Positions 1-12,084 of a stretch of DNA of 64,000 nt are shown here, in pieces. The notes beneath the pieces were generated by a model. That model ran no database searches and was not told the DNA's origin. It worked only from the letters and a program-made list of their open reading frames with translations. The translations under genes and the position numbers were made by a program. Position 1 is the stretch's first letter, and each line of letters starts with the position of its first letter. This DNA is from Chondrosia reniformis (Eukaryota; Porifera; Demospongiae; Chondrillida; Chondrillidae): NCBI GenBank assembly GCA_947172415.1, contig OX359201.1, forward strand, positions 3,472,001 through 3,536,000. The letters run 5' to 3'.

Positions 1-1190
1 CTTGAAACCTCTCTTGACTCTGCCAAAACACTAGGTCACTAGCTGGTTGGTACCGAGTACCACTTGCCCTGAAGCAGTGGCCAGCAAGCTGTAGCCTCCT
101 TCTTGCGACCAGAATTGATGGCATTGGGACCTAGCTATCATTCTCCAGTTGATTTTACGAGCTTTACGCAGCTGGCAGTGGTACGCTCCATTTAGTCTTT
201 TCTCTATCCATTGAGTTATGCACCAAATCTCACTACCATACAGCAGGACACCCTTGACTGTGGCACAAAAGAGTCTGACCTTCAGGCTCCTAGAAATGTC
301 TGACCACCAAACTTGCCACATACGGTTGGCAGCATCGAATGCCAAAGCTCGCCGGCCATACTGGGCTCATTTACAGTCAGTTTCATGATGTAGTCAGTCC
401 ACTACCATTACAAACAGGAAGGGGGACAGTGTGTCTCCTTGCAGGACTCCAGCAGTGATGTCGAACGGATCACTATGCCCATCAAGTGTAACCACCATGG
501 GAATTGTGTATGTGTACATAGACATGATAGCTTTGAAAAACTTCCTTGGGATTCTGCAGCATGACAGCATCAGTTCCATCTTGCCGCCTGAGACACTCTC
601 AAAGGCCTTACAGAAGTCCACAAAATACAACAACACAGTATGTGTTCTGCCTCACCTGGCACTGCTCCAGGATATGATGGATGGACAAAACGTGCTGTAC
701 TGTAGACCAACCTAGGTGGGATCCATTCTGGTTGTAGCGAAGGAGTGGTTCTACTTCTCCTCTTATCCGGTTGAGCAGCACTTTCTTGAATAGCATCCCC
801 ACCAGAGACATGAGCGAGACACTTCTGTAGCTGGAGTTCCTGTCGCTTTTCTTAAAGTGGGGTAACAACCCAGACTGTCTCTACTCCAGAGGTGTGTGCA
901 CACTGTCTAGGGCCTGGTTAAAAATGGGGAGAATGATGTCTAGAATGCCCTTTAGCTTCACCAGTTCTGGAGGTACTCCATCTAACCCACACTTTGAACA
1001 CTTCCCATTTCATAGCGTGCTGGCTGCTTGTTGCAGCTCAGCAGCTGTAATGGGACCAGTGTTGATGCCCAGTTCCTCCAAGGCGATAGTCTGGGGAGTG
1101 AATGGTTCTGCCGTTCTGCATCTGCTGTGGTGAGTAGCTGTTGGAAATGTTCCCTCCATTGCTCAAGTCGCTCTTGTGGGGCTCTCAACC
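1..1190 (-). pseudogene. Degenerate LINE reverse transcriptase, several frames, YxDD region missing
   Basis: Read on the minus strand from 1190 to 1, pieces of a non-LTR retrotransposon polymerase appear in the expected order but in shifting frames. First comes a linker with QWREHFQQLL (about 1150), typical of the region just before RT in many LINEs. Then come the RT fingers (YRSVSLMSLVGMLFKKVLLNR, about 830-760), the first catalytic block (DFCKAFESV, about 610) and the GVLQGDTLSPFLF block (about 440). The C-terminal connection with LLYGSEIWC lies at about 240. Between 394 and 345 the sequence jumps from the QGD block to the C-terminal region, so the YxDD active-site segment is absent. The left end runs off the window. 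The clade is uncertain, perhaps RTE- or Jockey-like. It cannot encode an active enzyme. Confidence 0.8.
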
Positions 1191-1888
1191 CTGCCCATTG
1201 CCTATCATGGATTCACTCCGCATAAAGGTGTCTTCAGAGACGCCCTTTGCCTGCGTTATAGCTGGAATCCACATCTCTTACCATCCCATTGCGGTTGTGG
1301 CCAAAGACTCACTATTGAACATGCACTCAGCTGGAGTCGAGGAGGATTTCCATCAATCCAACACAACGAGATCAGGGACTTTGCAGCCAATCTCATGAGT
1401 GAAGTCTGTTACGGAGTTGGCATAGAGCCCTCCCTGCAAGCGGTTACAGAGGAACAGCTGAAGCACAAATATGCCAACAGGGAAGATGGATCTTGCCTAA
1501 ACATTGTGGCTGGGGGAGAGATAGGCAACGGGCATCCTTTGATGTCAGGGGTTTCAACCCTTTTGCGCAAAGCCATCTCAACAAACCCCTAGCTCAGTGC
1601 TATCACAAGCAGGCAATGGAAAAGAAGAGGACTTAAAAAGAGAGGATTAGAGAAGTACAACACGGATCGTTCTCACCACTGGTATTCACTACAGCAGGAG
1701 GCATGGGAACAATGGCAACAGTGGTGTACAAGAGGCTGGCTACATGCATTGCGGAGAAACAAGGCAAGCCAAATGGAAAGACGGTACATAAATGTCGACT
1801 GACCTTCTCGCTGCTGAGATCAAGCCATCATGTGTCTGCTCAGCTCTCGCTCAGCCCACCATCGCCCCGAATGTCCTTGGTCCAGTGA
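1190..1888 (+). pseudogene. Retroelement C-terminal nuclease-like domain remnant
   Basis: Plus-strand pieces match a protein region I know as a repeated retroelement-associated C-terminus in sponge, cnidarian and lancelet genomes. Recognisable blocks are LPIAYHGFTPHKG, FRDALCLRYSW, a Cys/His stretch ending in EHALSWSRGGFPSIQHNEIRD, SFDVRGFNPFAQS, and finally GGMGTMATVVYKRLA followed by LTFSLLRS. In the family a DGxRLDI...FDVRVFNP arrangement resembles a PD-(D/E)XK nuclease core. Here the first Asp is replaced (CLNIVAG). At least one frameshift (about 1530) and an in-frame stop (about 1637) break it. It abuts the minus-strand LINE remnant at about 1190, so two unrelated fragments were joined there. 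Retroelement association is fairly sure; nuclease function is inference. Confidence 0.65.
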
Positions 1889-1899
1889 CATCATTGACC

Positions 1900-4600
1900 T
1901 TGCCTGCGCAGAAGGGTGGACAACTAATCCAATTAATCTTCAATAAAAAAACCAACTGTTATTAACTACTTACTATATATCTATATGATATTAAAAGGCA
2001 TATGCCTCAGCAATTTTACAGAATGATTATTCTGTTCAAATATGCCCTTGTTTCTCTTTTTCTGCATGCAGTGGCTATAATAAACGATTTCATCAAGCAA
2101 TTAGGAGTGAGGACAGGGAATTACTGATTCTTGATGCTGAGGGACACAGATTAAAAGATCTAAAGCAAACGAACAGAGGAGAGTTAGGGTCAGAAATATA
2201 GAATCAGTAGTGCAGTTTGCATTTGTAAAATCCTGACTTCAAATTCTCCTATATTTAACACTTTGTCATTCTTGTTTTTACTTTTGCCTGCTGATCATCA
2301 TTGTTAATATAGATCACTTATTCGAGTTTTATATACACAACAAAGGGCATGGATTTTATAAACTTTAATTCCATAATTTTACTTGACTTTACATTGCAGA
2401 AACGCGATAATAAAGCAGTTGTTTTGTATGAAACAGAAGAACTTATTTAAAGCCCTTACTGTAGATCGTATCACTGAAGAATCCAACGTAAATCATGATT
2501 CAGACACCTTTTGTTCTTGATACGTATCCACAAGCTGCCATGGTGTTCTGCTTGTAAGTTGAATAAAAGGAATTCATATTGTCTACAACATCTTCAGTCC
2601 AGAGGAAAGCTATTAAAATCAATTAATGTAAAATGTTTGTCTTATTCAGCTGCTGATGAATTTTGAAAGATTGGATGAAAGGTGGAACAGAAGGTCCAAC
2701 AGCAAAGACTAAAAGTGTGACTCCAGGTGCTGAAGCATGGACAGTATCTACTGAGTGGTTAGAAAAATGTAATATATTAGTTACATATTTGCAACTAATT
2801 AAAAGATTAATTAAATCTTTTTATTACATTTTTGCAAATCCAGAATACTCGAGAGAAAACTTGTTAACTACTGATCCTGAATGTAATACCATAGATGACA
2901 ACTTTACTTTGAGCGGCCATTAAGCTGCCAACAGTTAAATGTACATGTCTGTATAATTAGTATTCTGCACATATATATATGGCTAAATTCTGAAGATTTT
3001 ATATGCTGACACAGCCTGCAGCTACTTATTTGTATAGGACAACAAACTGGTATCATAATCTGTTACAGCTTCTTTAACACTTTGTTTGTAGTTTCCTTAA
3101 ATATTTTTTGTAAACTGCATGCATTAATGAATTACCTTTCTATTCAAAATAATGCTGCCTTTTAATGAATAACACGGTAACAAACCCCCAAGAAAACCTT
3201 ATTTCTTGCTACACTTAATAACTATACAAGTATTAAACTGTGATTCCCTAAATGGGGAAAAATACAGAATGCCTCGCATGGGATAAACAGCAGCACTAGG
3301 TGTTATTATAAATGCCAAAATTAGGGGAAGAATCATAACAATGAAGTGAAATCATAGACACAGCCAACAACTTACGGCCACATTTTTGAGCGTACGATGA
3401 TCCTTATTTCCATATACCCTTAGAAGGAAAAGAAGCTAGTAAGCGCCAAGCGATATTTGGAAGCACCTCAGTGATGATGTTAAACCTTCTGACATAATGG
3501 GTAAGCTCCTGCTGGTCCAGGGTTGATTTCAACATCACCAGACACCATTATTAATCCTAAAGTAAGCATTTAACCTTTTAACAACTTCGTGTAAGTGTTA
3601 CCGCAAGCCCCTTATGGACTGAAGGCGACATTTGTGGCACAGGTGTAAAAACTACCTCTTCTAACCTTTTAAAGTTCCATTTGTACTTTTCTTGGCTAGG
3701 ATAACATCCAAAAAACCTTTGCTGAAGTTAATAGATGAAATTATTGGATATTGCCGAAAACTAGGCAGGAAATAGGGCTTCCTCTTGATGGCCTTTTCCG
3801 TTTTTCCTAAAACACTTGTGTAATTCATATATTTGCCATATGTAATACTTTCTTCATAAAATAGATATACTACTGTAGAAACCTACAAAATTTTACACCT
3901 ATATCACACTGTATAAGTGCTATCGATTAATATGAATTCCGAAAAGAGAGTACAATTATTTAACTTTGCCGTCAATAACGGTCTATTAAAATTGGCTTTC
4001 AGTCGATAAAGGGTTAAAAATTAATGCTAACCTGAACCTTTCTCTGGCATATTTGATTTTGGTGTCTAGATTACTTCTGATTAGCAAACAATTTTACATA
4101 ATATGCTGAAAATGCTGAAATGCAAGAAAAGTAATTCAAGCGCTTTATCACAACTGCCACGATAAGTCAATTGCAACTATCAGTAGCTTTGTAATCGGAG
4201 AATTTCAAGGGAATCCAAATAAGTAAGCAGACAGCACAAAGCCTCCACAGAAGAAACAAAACCAACATTTTTGTGTAAAATACTGAACAAATATTTACAT
4301 GCCCTTAAATCGATAACCTATATGCCCCTTTAGGGTGTAAAGTAATAATCTCATAGTCCTTTTGAAACTTTAGTTATACTTGACAAAATTTTGAAATGCA
4401 CCACAAAGACCCAAAATATACTTGTTGACACCTCAATCTTGATTTGATTCCCTACCGATCGGATCAAAACCTCCCTTCTGCTTCCGCTACATTCAGTAAT
4501 TAATGCACATGTATGTGGTCAATTACAATCTACACCAGGTGTGTGCTGCAAACATTCACCACCCAGATAACAGCATATAGACATCTATGACAGCCTGCCT
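1900..4600. other. AT-rich DNA without a recognisable gene
   Basis: I see no conserved coding region, satellite or terminal repeat here. Short open stretches occur, such as one of 86 codons at 2663-2923, but they show no known motif and have the A/T-rich composition expected by chance. The only candidate of note is the exon-like piece at 2072-2201, listed separately. Confidence 0.6.
2072..2201 (+). other. Possible terminal coding exon of an unknown gene
   Basis: A strong-looking 3' splice acceptor (pyrimidine-rich tract ending TTTTTCTGCATGCAG at 2071) is followed at once by an open frame of about 42 codons ending in TAG at 2199-2201. The frame is rich in charged residues (KRFHQAIRSEDRELL, then GHRLKDLKQTNRGEL), unlike the low-complexity reading of the surrounding AT-rich DNA. 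No upstream exon or homologous family is recognised. It could be a chance frame or a remnant of another element. Confidence 0.2.
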
Positions 4601-4615
4601 GCAAATTCAGTATGA

Positions 4616-4861
4616 TCAAAATCCCTGAAAAAGCAAATTGCTGCCATATATTGTGGAATTCCAGAATGTAGGATACAGTGTGACCAATGCCAAGATTGGT
4701 TTCAAAAACCTTGTGTTAACCTTGAAGGAGCAAAAAATTTGTGGAAGCTGGAGTTGCTTAGCTATTCATGTGATGGAGGATGCAAACCAAAAATCTCACA
4801 AAACCTGGAGAGGTTTTACCAAAGAATCCTGCAAAGAAACATCTCAACTGTTGAGTTTTGA
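4616..4861 (+). pseudogene. PHD-finger-like domain remnant
   Basis: One plus-strand frame is open from 4616 to the TGA at 4859. It contains the cysteine pattern YCGIPECRIQCDQCQDWFQKPC followed by NLEGAKNLWKLELLSYSCDGGC. The CDxCxxWF...C core, followed at a distance by a CxxxC pair, is the hallmark of PHD zinc fingers, which read modified histone tails and are often captured by eukaryotic transposons. The usual His after the WF pair is replaced by Gln (WFQ), so zinc binding would be impaired. No start codon or flanking domain is evident. It could be an exon of a host gene or part of the decayed transposon cluster that follows. Confidence 0.5.
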
Positions 4862-4899
4862 GTCACAATGTTTAAACTTTATGTAGACTTATACCAAAC

Positions 4900-6790
4900 T
4901 ATTACAGTACACACTTATTCGCTCACCTATAAATAATGATGACAATTCAACCTGCAGCTGGTGATATGCTAACTGTATGCTGAAGAAACAATTCTCACTA
5001 TAATTTGGTTATCAATTAGGATACATCTAGCATATGAATCTCTGATGCGTTCATTTTATTCTGACAAAAACTGGCTGAGATAGAGTGGAATGACCGAACT
5101 TCCATTAAGATGGCCAAAGTTCCATTAATTCAGCCATCACGGAAACAAGGCCAATATTCTGTAGATATCCCTTCAAATGTACTGGTACCTTCCATAAATC
5201 TCTCATTTATTGATCTCTATAGTTAGGAATAGTCTCTAAACAAGTAGTTCAAGTTTAAAAAACTCGTGAGGCACCAGATGCTCTCATACCAACTCAAACT
5301 ACTTGCTAAGATAACTGGTTTAATAACTGATTCCGGTTATTGCTTAATTCAGTTAATTTGAAGGCCATCTCTCGTAGAAAAAGGTTTTGCACAAGTTTTA
5401 CGTTACATAGTATTGGTAAAAGCGGTTATAGAACCCTTTTCATTCGTTCAATGTTCAACAGAAAGGAGGAGAAAGGCAGCCGAGAGTCCGCAATTTTAGT
5501 GATAGATATATAATATACATGTTAGAACCAGTTTTGTAACGGGTCGGACGGTTTCGAAATTGGTCGACCTGCTATGAAGCCGAGGGACCACACCATCGAA
5601 TGAAACATCGAGCCACTTACTGCATACAAGTGCCACTATCCAAATTACTATGCAATGATGCTTTTTGAACGATCGAACCATTAGGCCATTTACCATGTCC
5701 CATAGTCACCACTATCTTTAAATAGACGTTTCAGTTGCCAGTTTGCAGTCGCAAGCAACACAAAGCTAATAGCTGCAGCTAACCTTGATCAGCGGGGAAA
5801 TTAACGATGGAAAAACAAAATCAATTTCCCGTCTTTTCTGTCAGAGAAATTTCCACCAGACAGCAAGAAGGGTACTAGTGGCACTTACAACCAAAAATTG
5901 GAGAAAGGATTAAAGCCACCATCAAAGATACCTCAACTGCAGAAAAGAATTTACGTTTTTATGTAAAGAAAAACAAATTTCAATTGCCAGTAAAGCAATA
6001 AATGCAATCACTCGGCTCAGCTTGAACTCACAGTCAATGCCAAAACTATGTCTGTGACATATATACATGCATGCCTGACCCTTCTATAATATGTATATAT
6101 GGAAAGTGGAAGACAACTTTGTTGTAGGACAGTTTCGGAGAAATGCTTACGTAGAAGAGTTCTATCAAATGATTTCTCATACCCATAAATGATCTTTTAC
6201 ATGCAGGTTACAGGTAGATTTATGAAAAGGTATAAAAGTTCAGTTAAGAACCCGGCTCCTGAGTTCATATATGTATGTATGTATATATGTATGTATGTTT
6301 ATATGTAATGCATAAACATTCATGCATGCAGCTGCATGTGTGCATAGCTCCTCGATATTTTATATTGATTCAGAGTGTATATGTACAAAGAAATTCTAAG
6401 AAGTGTAGTGGAGAAGTTCATAACTCTTTGTTCCACTTGTCCCCTTCGTTCCAGGCATGTATGACATACACCACAACCAAAGCATCAAGACTCCGGAGTA
6501 GAAGAAGTCAGCAGAAATCCGATGATAGTGAAGTTGGTAGGAGCAGTCACTGAAGACCACTCTGGTTATCATTGAGTATTGCAGATCAGTTAGTTTGTGT
6601 TCTAGCTAAACTAAGATTGGGTTTACCATAACTCGATATCTGCATACGGGTTGTTGTCAGTGAGTCCACGTTTAGTTATTTGTTCAGTATGGATACCTTT
6701 TTTATCTAAAGAGCTTAAAGTACTCTTCCCCTTCCCATCACGTGAGCTTATCAACTCATGAATGCCACGTACATTCAAGAGTCGGTACCC
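4900..6790. other. AT-rich intergenic DNA, no gene recognised
   Basis: No conserved motif was found on either strand. The open stretches at 5496-5696 (minus) and 6275-6553 (plus) match nothing I recognise. The latter begins inside a TATG-type simple repeat at 6271-6306, which explains its low-complexity N-terminus. Confidence 0.6.
6271..6306. repeat. (TATG)n microsatellite
   Basis: A short run of TATG/TATA tetranucleotides, imperfect and interrupted. Confidence 0.8.
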
Positions 6791-6797
6791 AAACACG

Positions 6798-7316
6798 AGG
6801 ATCATTATCGATTGCTTTGAAATGCAGTGCCAGTGACCTTCAGGCCTCATGAATCAGTCTGTGACATTTTCTGATTACAAGAGTCGCAACACATTCAAAG
6901 TGTTGATTGTTTGTACTCCCTCTGGTTTAGTGTCTTTTGTATCTGAAGCATATGTAGGGAGCATTTCAGTCAAGGAGGTCACCATGCAATCCGTTCTCAT
7001 AGGTCTGCTGGAAAGTGGTGATATGATCATGGTAGATAGAGGGTTTGAAATTCAAGAGCATTTCGCCATTAAAGGAATTTTTATCAACATCCCACTATAC
7101 CTTGGAGGAAAGAAGCAGATGCCTGGACCTGATGTTGAGACTTGACGTATAGCTGAACTTAGAATTCACGTGGAACGATGCATTGGCTGTGCACGACATT
7201 TTGAAATCCTCAACACTGTTTTCACATTGAACAAGAGTAATCACATTAATGACGTTGACATTGTTCATGTTTGTTGCTTTTTAACTAACTTAGATGTTCC
7301 TCTTGTTGAGTACTAG
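6798..7316 (+). pseudogene. DDE_Tnp_4-type transposase remnant (Harbinger/ISL2EU-like)
   Basis: This is the catalytic half of a cut-and-paste DNA transposase. In one frame the plus strand reads IIIDCFE (first Asp, codon at 6810), then TFSDYKSRNTFKVLI, FVSEAYVGSISVKEVT, GDMIMVDRGFEIQE (second Asp, 7035) and, past a stop, AELRIHVERCIG (Glu, 7173). That is the D...D...E order of the DDE_Tnp_4 family (IS5-like, used by PIF/Harbinger and ISL2EU transposons). In-frame TGA codons at 6834 and 7143 break it, and no N-terminal DNA-binding domain is visible. The frame ends with TAG at 7314. The YqaJ-like remnant at 7669-8810 converges on it. ISL2EU elements are known to pair an IS5-like transposase with a YqaJ nuclease, so both may come from one element. 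Confidence 0.8.
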
Positions 7317-7668
7317 TGTTTATGTGCATGTGATAGCACCATGACATTGCATAATATATAAGTAATTATAAATACATGAATGTACATATAAGTGTTGTAT
7401 ATAGTTGATGGTAACCATTGTGTCATTGATGATAACACTGCATAAAATATCTGTCACTAAGAATGTCCCATGCAATGTGTACTAAAATGACCGTAATTTT
7501 AGAAGCAACAGTTCAGACCAATACTCCAGATCAAACCAAATCCATTCTACAAAAACTTTGCCACCACTGAAAACAACAAAGTCGCACCATTCAACATTCA
7601 TTATAGATATTTCGCCCTACACTTGCGCATACTAATGATGTGATGGCTTTGATCATCTGAACCTCTTG

Positions 7669-8810
7669 TTAAGCAAAATTTATCGCATTTTTCTCTGCAA
7701 TCTCTTGTGGTGAAAACTTCACAACATAATTGCCTTGAATGCTGCATGGACACCTAATTTCCAGGACACCACAGCAGCAAGTGTCCACACTATGGTAAGC
7801 AATGAAACCATCTGCTAATGCACCTAGGTAGGGCATGGAAGGGCACAGAGTCAACCCAGTTTCCTGTACTGACATGATTTCACCAGTAACAGCTCTATCC
7901 CTAATGTACATCTGCCGGGCATGGTCTTCATTGTCTTTCCCCCACTTCATTGCTGCAGTAGAGACAATCTCCCTTTTGAATCAATGACTTCACTAACACA
8001 CTCGGGTCAGTTGTATCCTTGCGGCGCAAAATGCCCCAAATCGAGAGCTAGTGATTTGCCCATTGTGGAGGGCTAGCCACAACTTGCTGTCAGCCCGAGC
8101 TTGTGTGCTTTTCTCAATGTCTGCCACAATGTCATTGTCTAGGGTCATCCCAGATATGAACTGCTGAATTTGATCACAGGTTGGTGATACAAACAGACTG
8201 GAAACAACCTACAAACAGTGAAACATTCCAACTGAACTAGCTATAAGAATGAGATCTGTACGTTGAAATAACTGACCTTTTCAGCATGATCATGCCAAAA
8301 AATAACCTCCTTCCACAGTCTCTCCTCAGTGGACTGGATTTTGGAGGATGCTGTATCTGTCTCACTAGATGTTGTAACAGGATGCTGTGATGGTACCAAG
8401 AATTGTTCAATCCCACTTTGAGGGTGAACAACTTGCTGATTTTTGAGCAGGGTGTCTTTGGCATCTTCATTCAAAACCCGAACATCAAGATCACAGAGGG
8501 TCAACGTCAGCTTCAGAATCGAGGGATTCCGCTAGCAATTCATCCCTTGCACAATGACTACTAGTCTTCACAAATTTGATGTCTTTTACAGCAGTTGGCT
8601 GTACAACTTTCCGAGGTGCTTGATTCCATCATATAGGCTTGGATGTTTGGGAGAGATCACAAGACAAGCTTTTTATGCTCCAGGTAGAAAGCAGTGCAGC
8701 AACAGGTTGCAAGCCTTACTTAGTCTATGAAACAAAAATTGAATTATCACAGTTAGGTCATCAACAAATTAAATGTGACTGAATTACAACCTTGGTCACA
8801 ACTCACCTGG
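7669..8810 (-). pseudogene. YqaJ-type exonuclease remnant (transposon accessory protein)
   Basis: Minus-strand frames encode a YqaJ/lambda-exonuclease-like protein. Upstream pieces (about 8735-8570) resemble the segment that follows a SWIM zinc finger in such proteins (VAALLSTW... then SKPI*WNQAPRKVVQPTAVKDI...). A helical region follows (TRAQADSKLWLALHNGQITSSRFGA, about 8100-8030). The nuclease core at 7950-7669 has MKWGKDNEDHARQMYI, PYLGALADGF and LEIRCPCSI. In the family the D of PDG and the ExK of LEIKCP bind metal; here PDG has become ADG and ExK has become ExR, so it is probably inactive. Frameshifts occur at about 7970 and 8230, and a stop at about 8635. A consensus-like donor CAG|GTGAGT at about 8807 hints at an intron. 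Such proteins accompany ISL2EU and related transposons. Confidence 0.75.
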
Positions 8811-10029
8811 AAACGCAGTTGCACTGTGTTGAAAAACAGCACCACTGTCACCATCCAGGGCAACAAAGGTTTCAAGGGGTAAATCTGTCGACAGTGAATG
8901 CTGTACACACCCTCTCACACACGCAGGTATAACATGTGCAAATTGCACACAAAAAGTGGCGTTTTGTGATTTTAAAAGAATCTGTTTATATAACCATGTC
9001 TCACATTTAAATGCATGTCTTGATTGATGATTCATTTTGACGAATAAAATTATTCAAGTACAAACACGTTGTATCTCTTTTGCTTCCAGGGCGATAAGTT
9101 TTACTTCGCAACGGATACCTTAAACAACTCACTAATCGATCAAATCTCCAAATCGACTGACAAAAGAGGATACATATTCAATGACGTCATAATTACCTCG
9201 TGACCTCAGTGTGACTTTGTCGAGAAGAATCAATTTTTATGAGTTTATTTATTTCAATAAGGCGGTCATGTAAATGATGGATTATAGCTTCCAAAATTTA
9301 AGGACCACTTCACAGAAGGTAAAACTAAATTTTCACATCGTCGGCTTGTGATAGCTTCTTTCATTACTGATATGTGCAGGTTTTTGTATTAATTTCCTAT
9401 TAAAATCAAAAGAAAGCTGCACATCTCGGGAACGAAATGGTATTTCAAAAGCTGACCCGGTGAAAATTTAGATATTGATGTTAGCAATCAAGACCATTGT
9501 TGTACTTTTTAACCGTGATCTTCATGACCACCTTTTAGTCGAAGTGCTTTTCGTAGGTCCAAAAGAAGCTGTCTTTTCTATATCAATTAATAAAATACAA
9601 AGAAAAAATAAGCCAGATCATATGTTATTTAGTTAAAGTCTTCCAGGAGATCATTTCTTTTATCAGAAATCTAAAAGAAAGGGAAAACATGCGACTTAAT
9701 TTTGATCTTCATTTTCGAAAGCCATTTTGTTGTTGGCTGGAAAATGCACGTGTCCTACCTGCGTAAATTACAGGAGGGCTGTCTGTAACACTGTCATGCA
9801 ACCACACGTTGCTAACAAATCCATCAGCAAAGAAAGGGTATGCCTTCAGGGAATTTATGCCTGCATTGACTGCATATCGAAAGTTTTATCCCTACCACAT
9901 ACAAGGTAAATCAGCAGATTCATGAAGGTGAAATCTGCTATGACACCTTCCAGAGTCTTGGTCCAGCTATCCATGTATGAAAAGGAAGGTAAGGTGTGGA
10001 GCTTTTCTTTCACCTCATGTGTTACATAA
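8811..10029. other. Non-coding or unrecognised DNA between the YqaJ and SAP-like pieces
   Basis: Minus-strand coding-like traces continue to about 9035 (79 codons, Cys-rich around CVQFAHVIPACVRGC) and may be the eroded SWIM-finger part of the neighbouring YqaJ protein, but I cannot align it. The 60-codon plus frame at 9727-9909 is also Cys-rich and unrecognised. The rest is AT-rich with no motif. Confidence 0.4.
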
Positions 10030-10285
10030 GTCAAGACCAGAAATCTTCACCACTATCTACTTCTGCAAGCAGATGAACACAGCCCAACTGAGCCATGCAC
10101 ACAAGTCTCTCCACAATGTCGGCTTTTCTGGCTATTCCAGATAGCTTGACAGAGAGCCGCTTTGATATGGCACGAAGCTAGGGTATATTGTGTGCCGACA
10201 AACGCAGCTTCAGCGAAGGTGCTACATCGTTAGGGCAGTCCTTTGCCATCACCAATGCACTCTCCAAATCATCCAAGTTGGCCAT
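10030..10285 (-). pseudogene. SAP-like DNA-binding domain remnant
   Basis: A minus-strand frame starts with ATG at 10285 (MANLDDLESALVMAKDC...) and, past one in-frame TAG, reads LRAISKRLSVKLSGIARKADIVERL. That matches the helix-turn-helix pattern of SAP domains (short, Leu-rich, G-x-K-x-ELI-type ending), which bind AT-rich DNA. It lies 1.2 kb upstream, on the same strand, of the YqaJ-like remnant. SAP-SWIM-YqaJ arrangements are common in transposon-derived proteins of invertebrates, so this could be the N-terminus of the same decayed gene. The start ATG is plausible but unproven. Confidence 0.45.
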
Positions 10286-10380
10286 TGAACCGTACTTGAC
10301 CGTACACTCATGCTAGCTTTAGATGCCACAGCAGAAGCGATGACGAACAACTTTCACACTTAATTAAACAGTACCGCTGG

Positions 10381-12084
10381 GTGCTCCTTTTGCCTACCAA
10401 AATTACAATAGCGAAATTTTCGCAAATGTTGTGGCAATACTGGAAAGAGGTCAATTTGTCTCATGGGGAAAAGAAATGGATCCTGCACTGTGTGGATCAC
10501 TGGTCCAAGTTCAATTTTGCCTATGCCTTTCAGAACAAGAGTACAGTTAATGTAGCAGAAGCTTTACATTGACAATTTTTTTCCTGTTTTGGCGTTCCTC
10601 GTATTATTCAATCTGGTAATAGCCACGAGTTTGTTAATGAAGTAATTGAGAATTTATTGCAGGTCTGGCATTCAGGTATTCAGTTAATTAATGGCCGTCC
10701 GCGACACCCTCAAAGTCAAGGCCTAGTTGAGAGAGCCCATTCTACCCCACAAAAGAAGCTTGCATCAGAGATCAATGAGAATAAATTACAGTGTAGCAAC
10801 CACCCTGGAGTTACTGGCTTCCGCGAAAATAATCTGTGCGTCTAATGCATGTGAGGCTCACAAATGCACTTCCAGTATGGACTATATAAAGTCATCACTT
10901 ATAGTCAGCCTTTCCACCTTAACATAGATGCTATAAACACACAAGTTCATGAAGCAAATGGAGCTAGTCCCTATGAACTGGTTTTTGGCCAGAAACCAAG
11001 ATCAGTTCTCTTCCCATCCACATGCACTATATAATGGAATTATCCTAGAAGGGAAGTTGCTTAATGAATGTACATGGAGCAGTCAACGGGCACTGAGACT
11101 TTGAAAGATGAAGATATACAAAAGTCAAAACAGGAGAGACCGAAGACTCTACACAATCCATGAAGATACTACGCCTGCAGTTGGGTCAGTTACTGAGGAT
11201 GATCACAATCTGGAGCTAGCAGATTTGGAGTAGCAGAAGCTAGAACAGGAGAGATCAGCTGAGTCTACTACTGTTACGGTACATGAAGATGTGAAGCCTG
11301 AAGTTAGGTCAGTTATTGAGGCTGATCATGTTCTGGAGTTAGAAGATTTGGAGGTGAAGAAGCCAGCTGCAGGCCAGGGGAGTTACCAATGGACATTGAG
11401 GGCAAAATGCACTTGCAACAATGCAGAAGTACAAGAAGGTATAGACATTGAACTATTGCATCCAGATATATAGTTGTTTGGGGAATATATTGGCCCTGTT
11501 GTACATGTACATACTTCTCTCTTATGATTGACACAGATAAGAGTGACGGCTGATAAAAATACCTATTATCAGCTAAAGGGATGGCAGAGCGGTACAACAG
11601 CCATAAGACAGTGAAGACATTCTTAATTGGTGATACTGTGTCAGTTAGAATTCCAGGTATTGATGGGGCCAACTTTGACATGTATTGTCTGCCTTGCATT
11701 GTTGTAGAGGTTGTGGGCAAGTGGCAACACCTCTACCATTTAAGTTAGCAACAACCCAAATATATACTTATATTAGAAACAGATGTTATACATTACACTA
11801 TGAATCCAATGTGCCACAGATTAATTAATTATATATGGAACTTATTGAATGCAGGTGTCAACATGGTGTATTGAGTGTCTGTTACCAATTGAAGAGTACA
11901 AAGGCTCAGTGCAGTGGTCAGAGGAAGATTGGAAAGCTACTGCATCCATCTCACTTAGACAGGCAGCAAGGCAACAAGCCCCTTGGAATCAATTTGTTGG
12001 AATGGCCTGCAAGTGCACCACTGGATGGTCTACCTGCAAATGCCACTGTGCGAAGAAGGGCATTATTTGCAATTCTTACTGACA
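10381..12084 (+). pseudogene. Retroviral-type integrase with Cys-rich C-terminus (KRBA2-like), decayed
   Basis: Plus-strand pieces form one broken integrase. KKWILHCVDHWSKFNFAYAF (10473-10530) contains the first catalytic Asp. PRIIQSGNSHEFVNEVIENLL (10590-10660) has the second Asp replaced by Gly (family SDNGxEF). INGRPRHPQSQGLVERAHS (10686-10745) holds the Glu. ASPYELVFGQKPRSVLFP (10960-11010) follows. Further on, VSVRIPGIDGAN...LPCIVVEV (11640-11720) resembles the C-terminal beta-barrel region. The end (11849-12082) reads WKATASISLRQAARQQAPWNQF followed by a Cys cluster CKCTTGWSTCKCHCAKKGIIC. This layout matches the KRBA2-like integrase group, widespread in sponge and cnidarian genomes. Stops and frameshifts are frequent. 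No LTRs or terminal repeats were seen. Confidence 0.75.

Noticed and set aside
9182-9189. CRE-like TGACGTCA sites (also 43,355)
   Set aside because: An 8-bp palindrome is expected by chance at this scale and no promoter or gene lies beside it.
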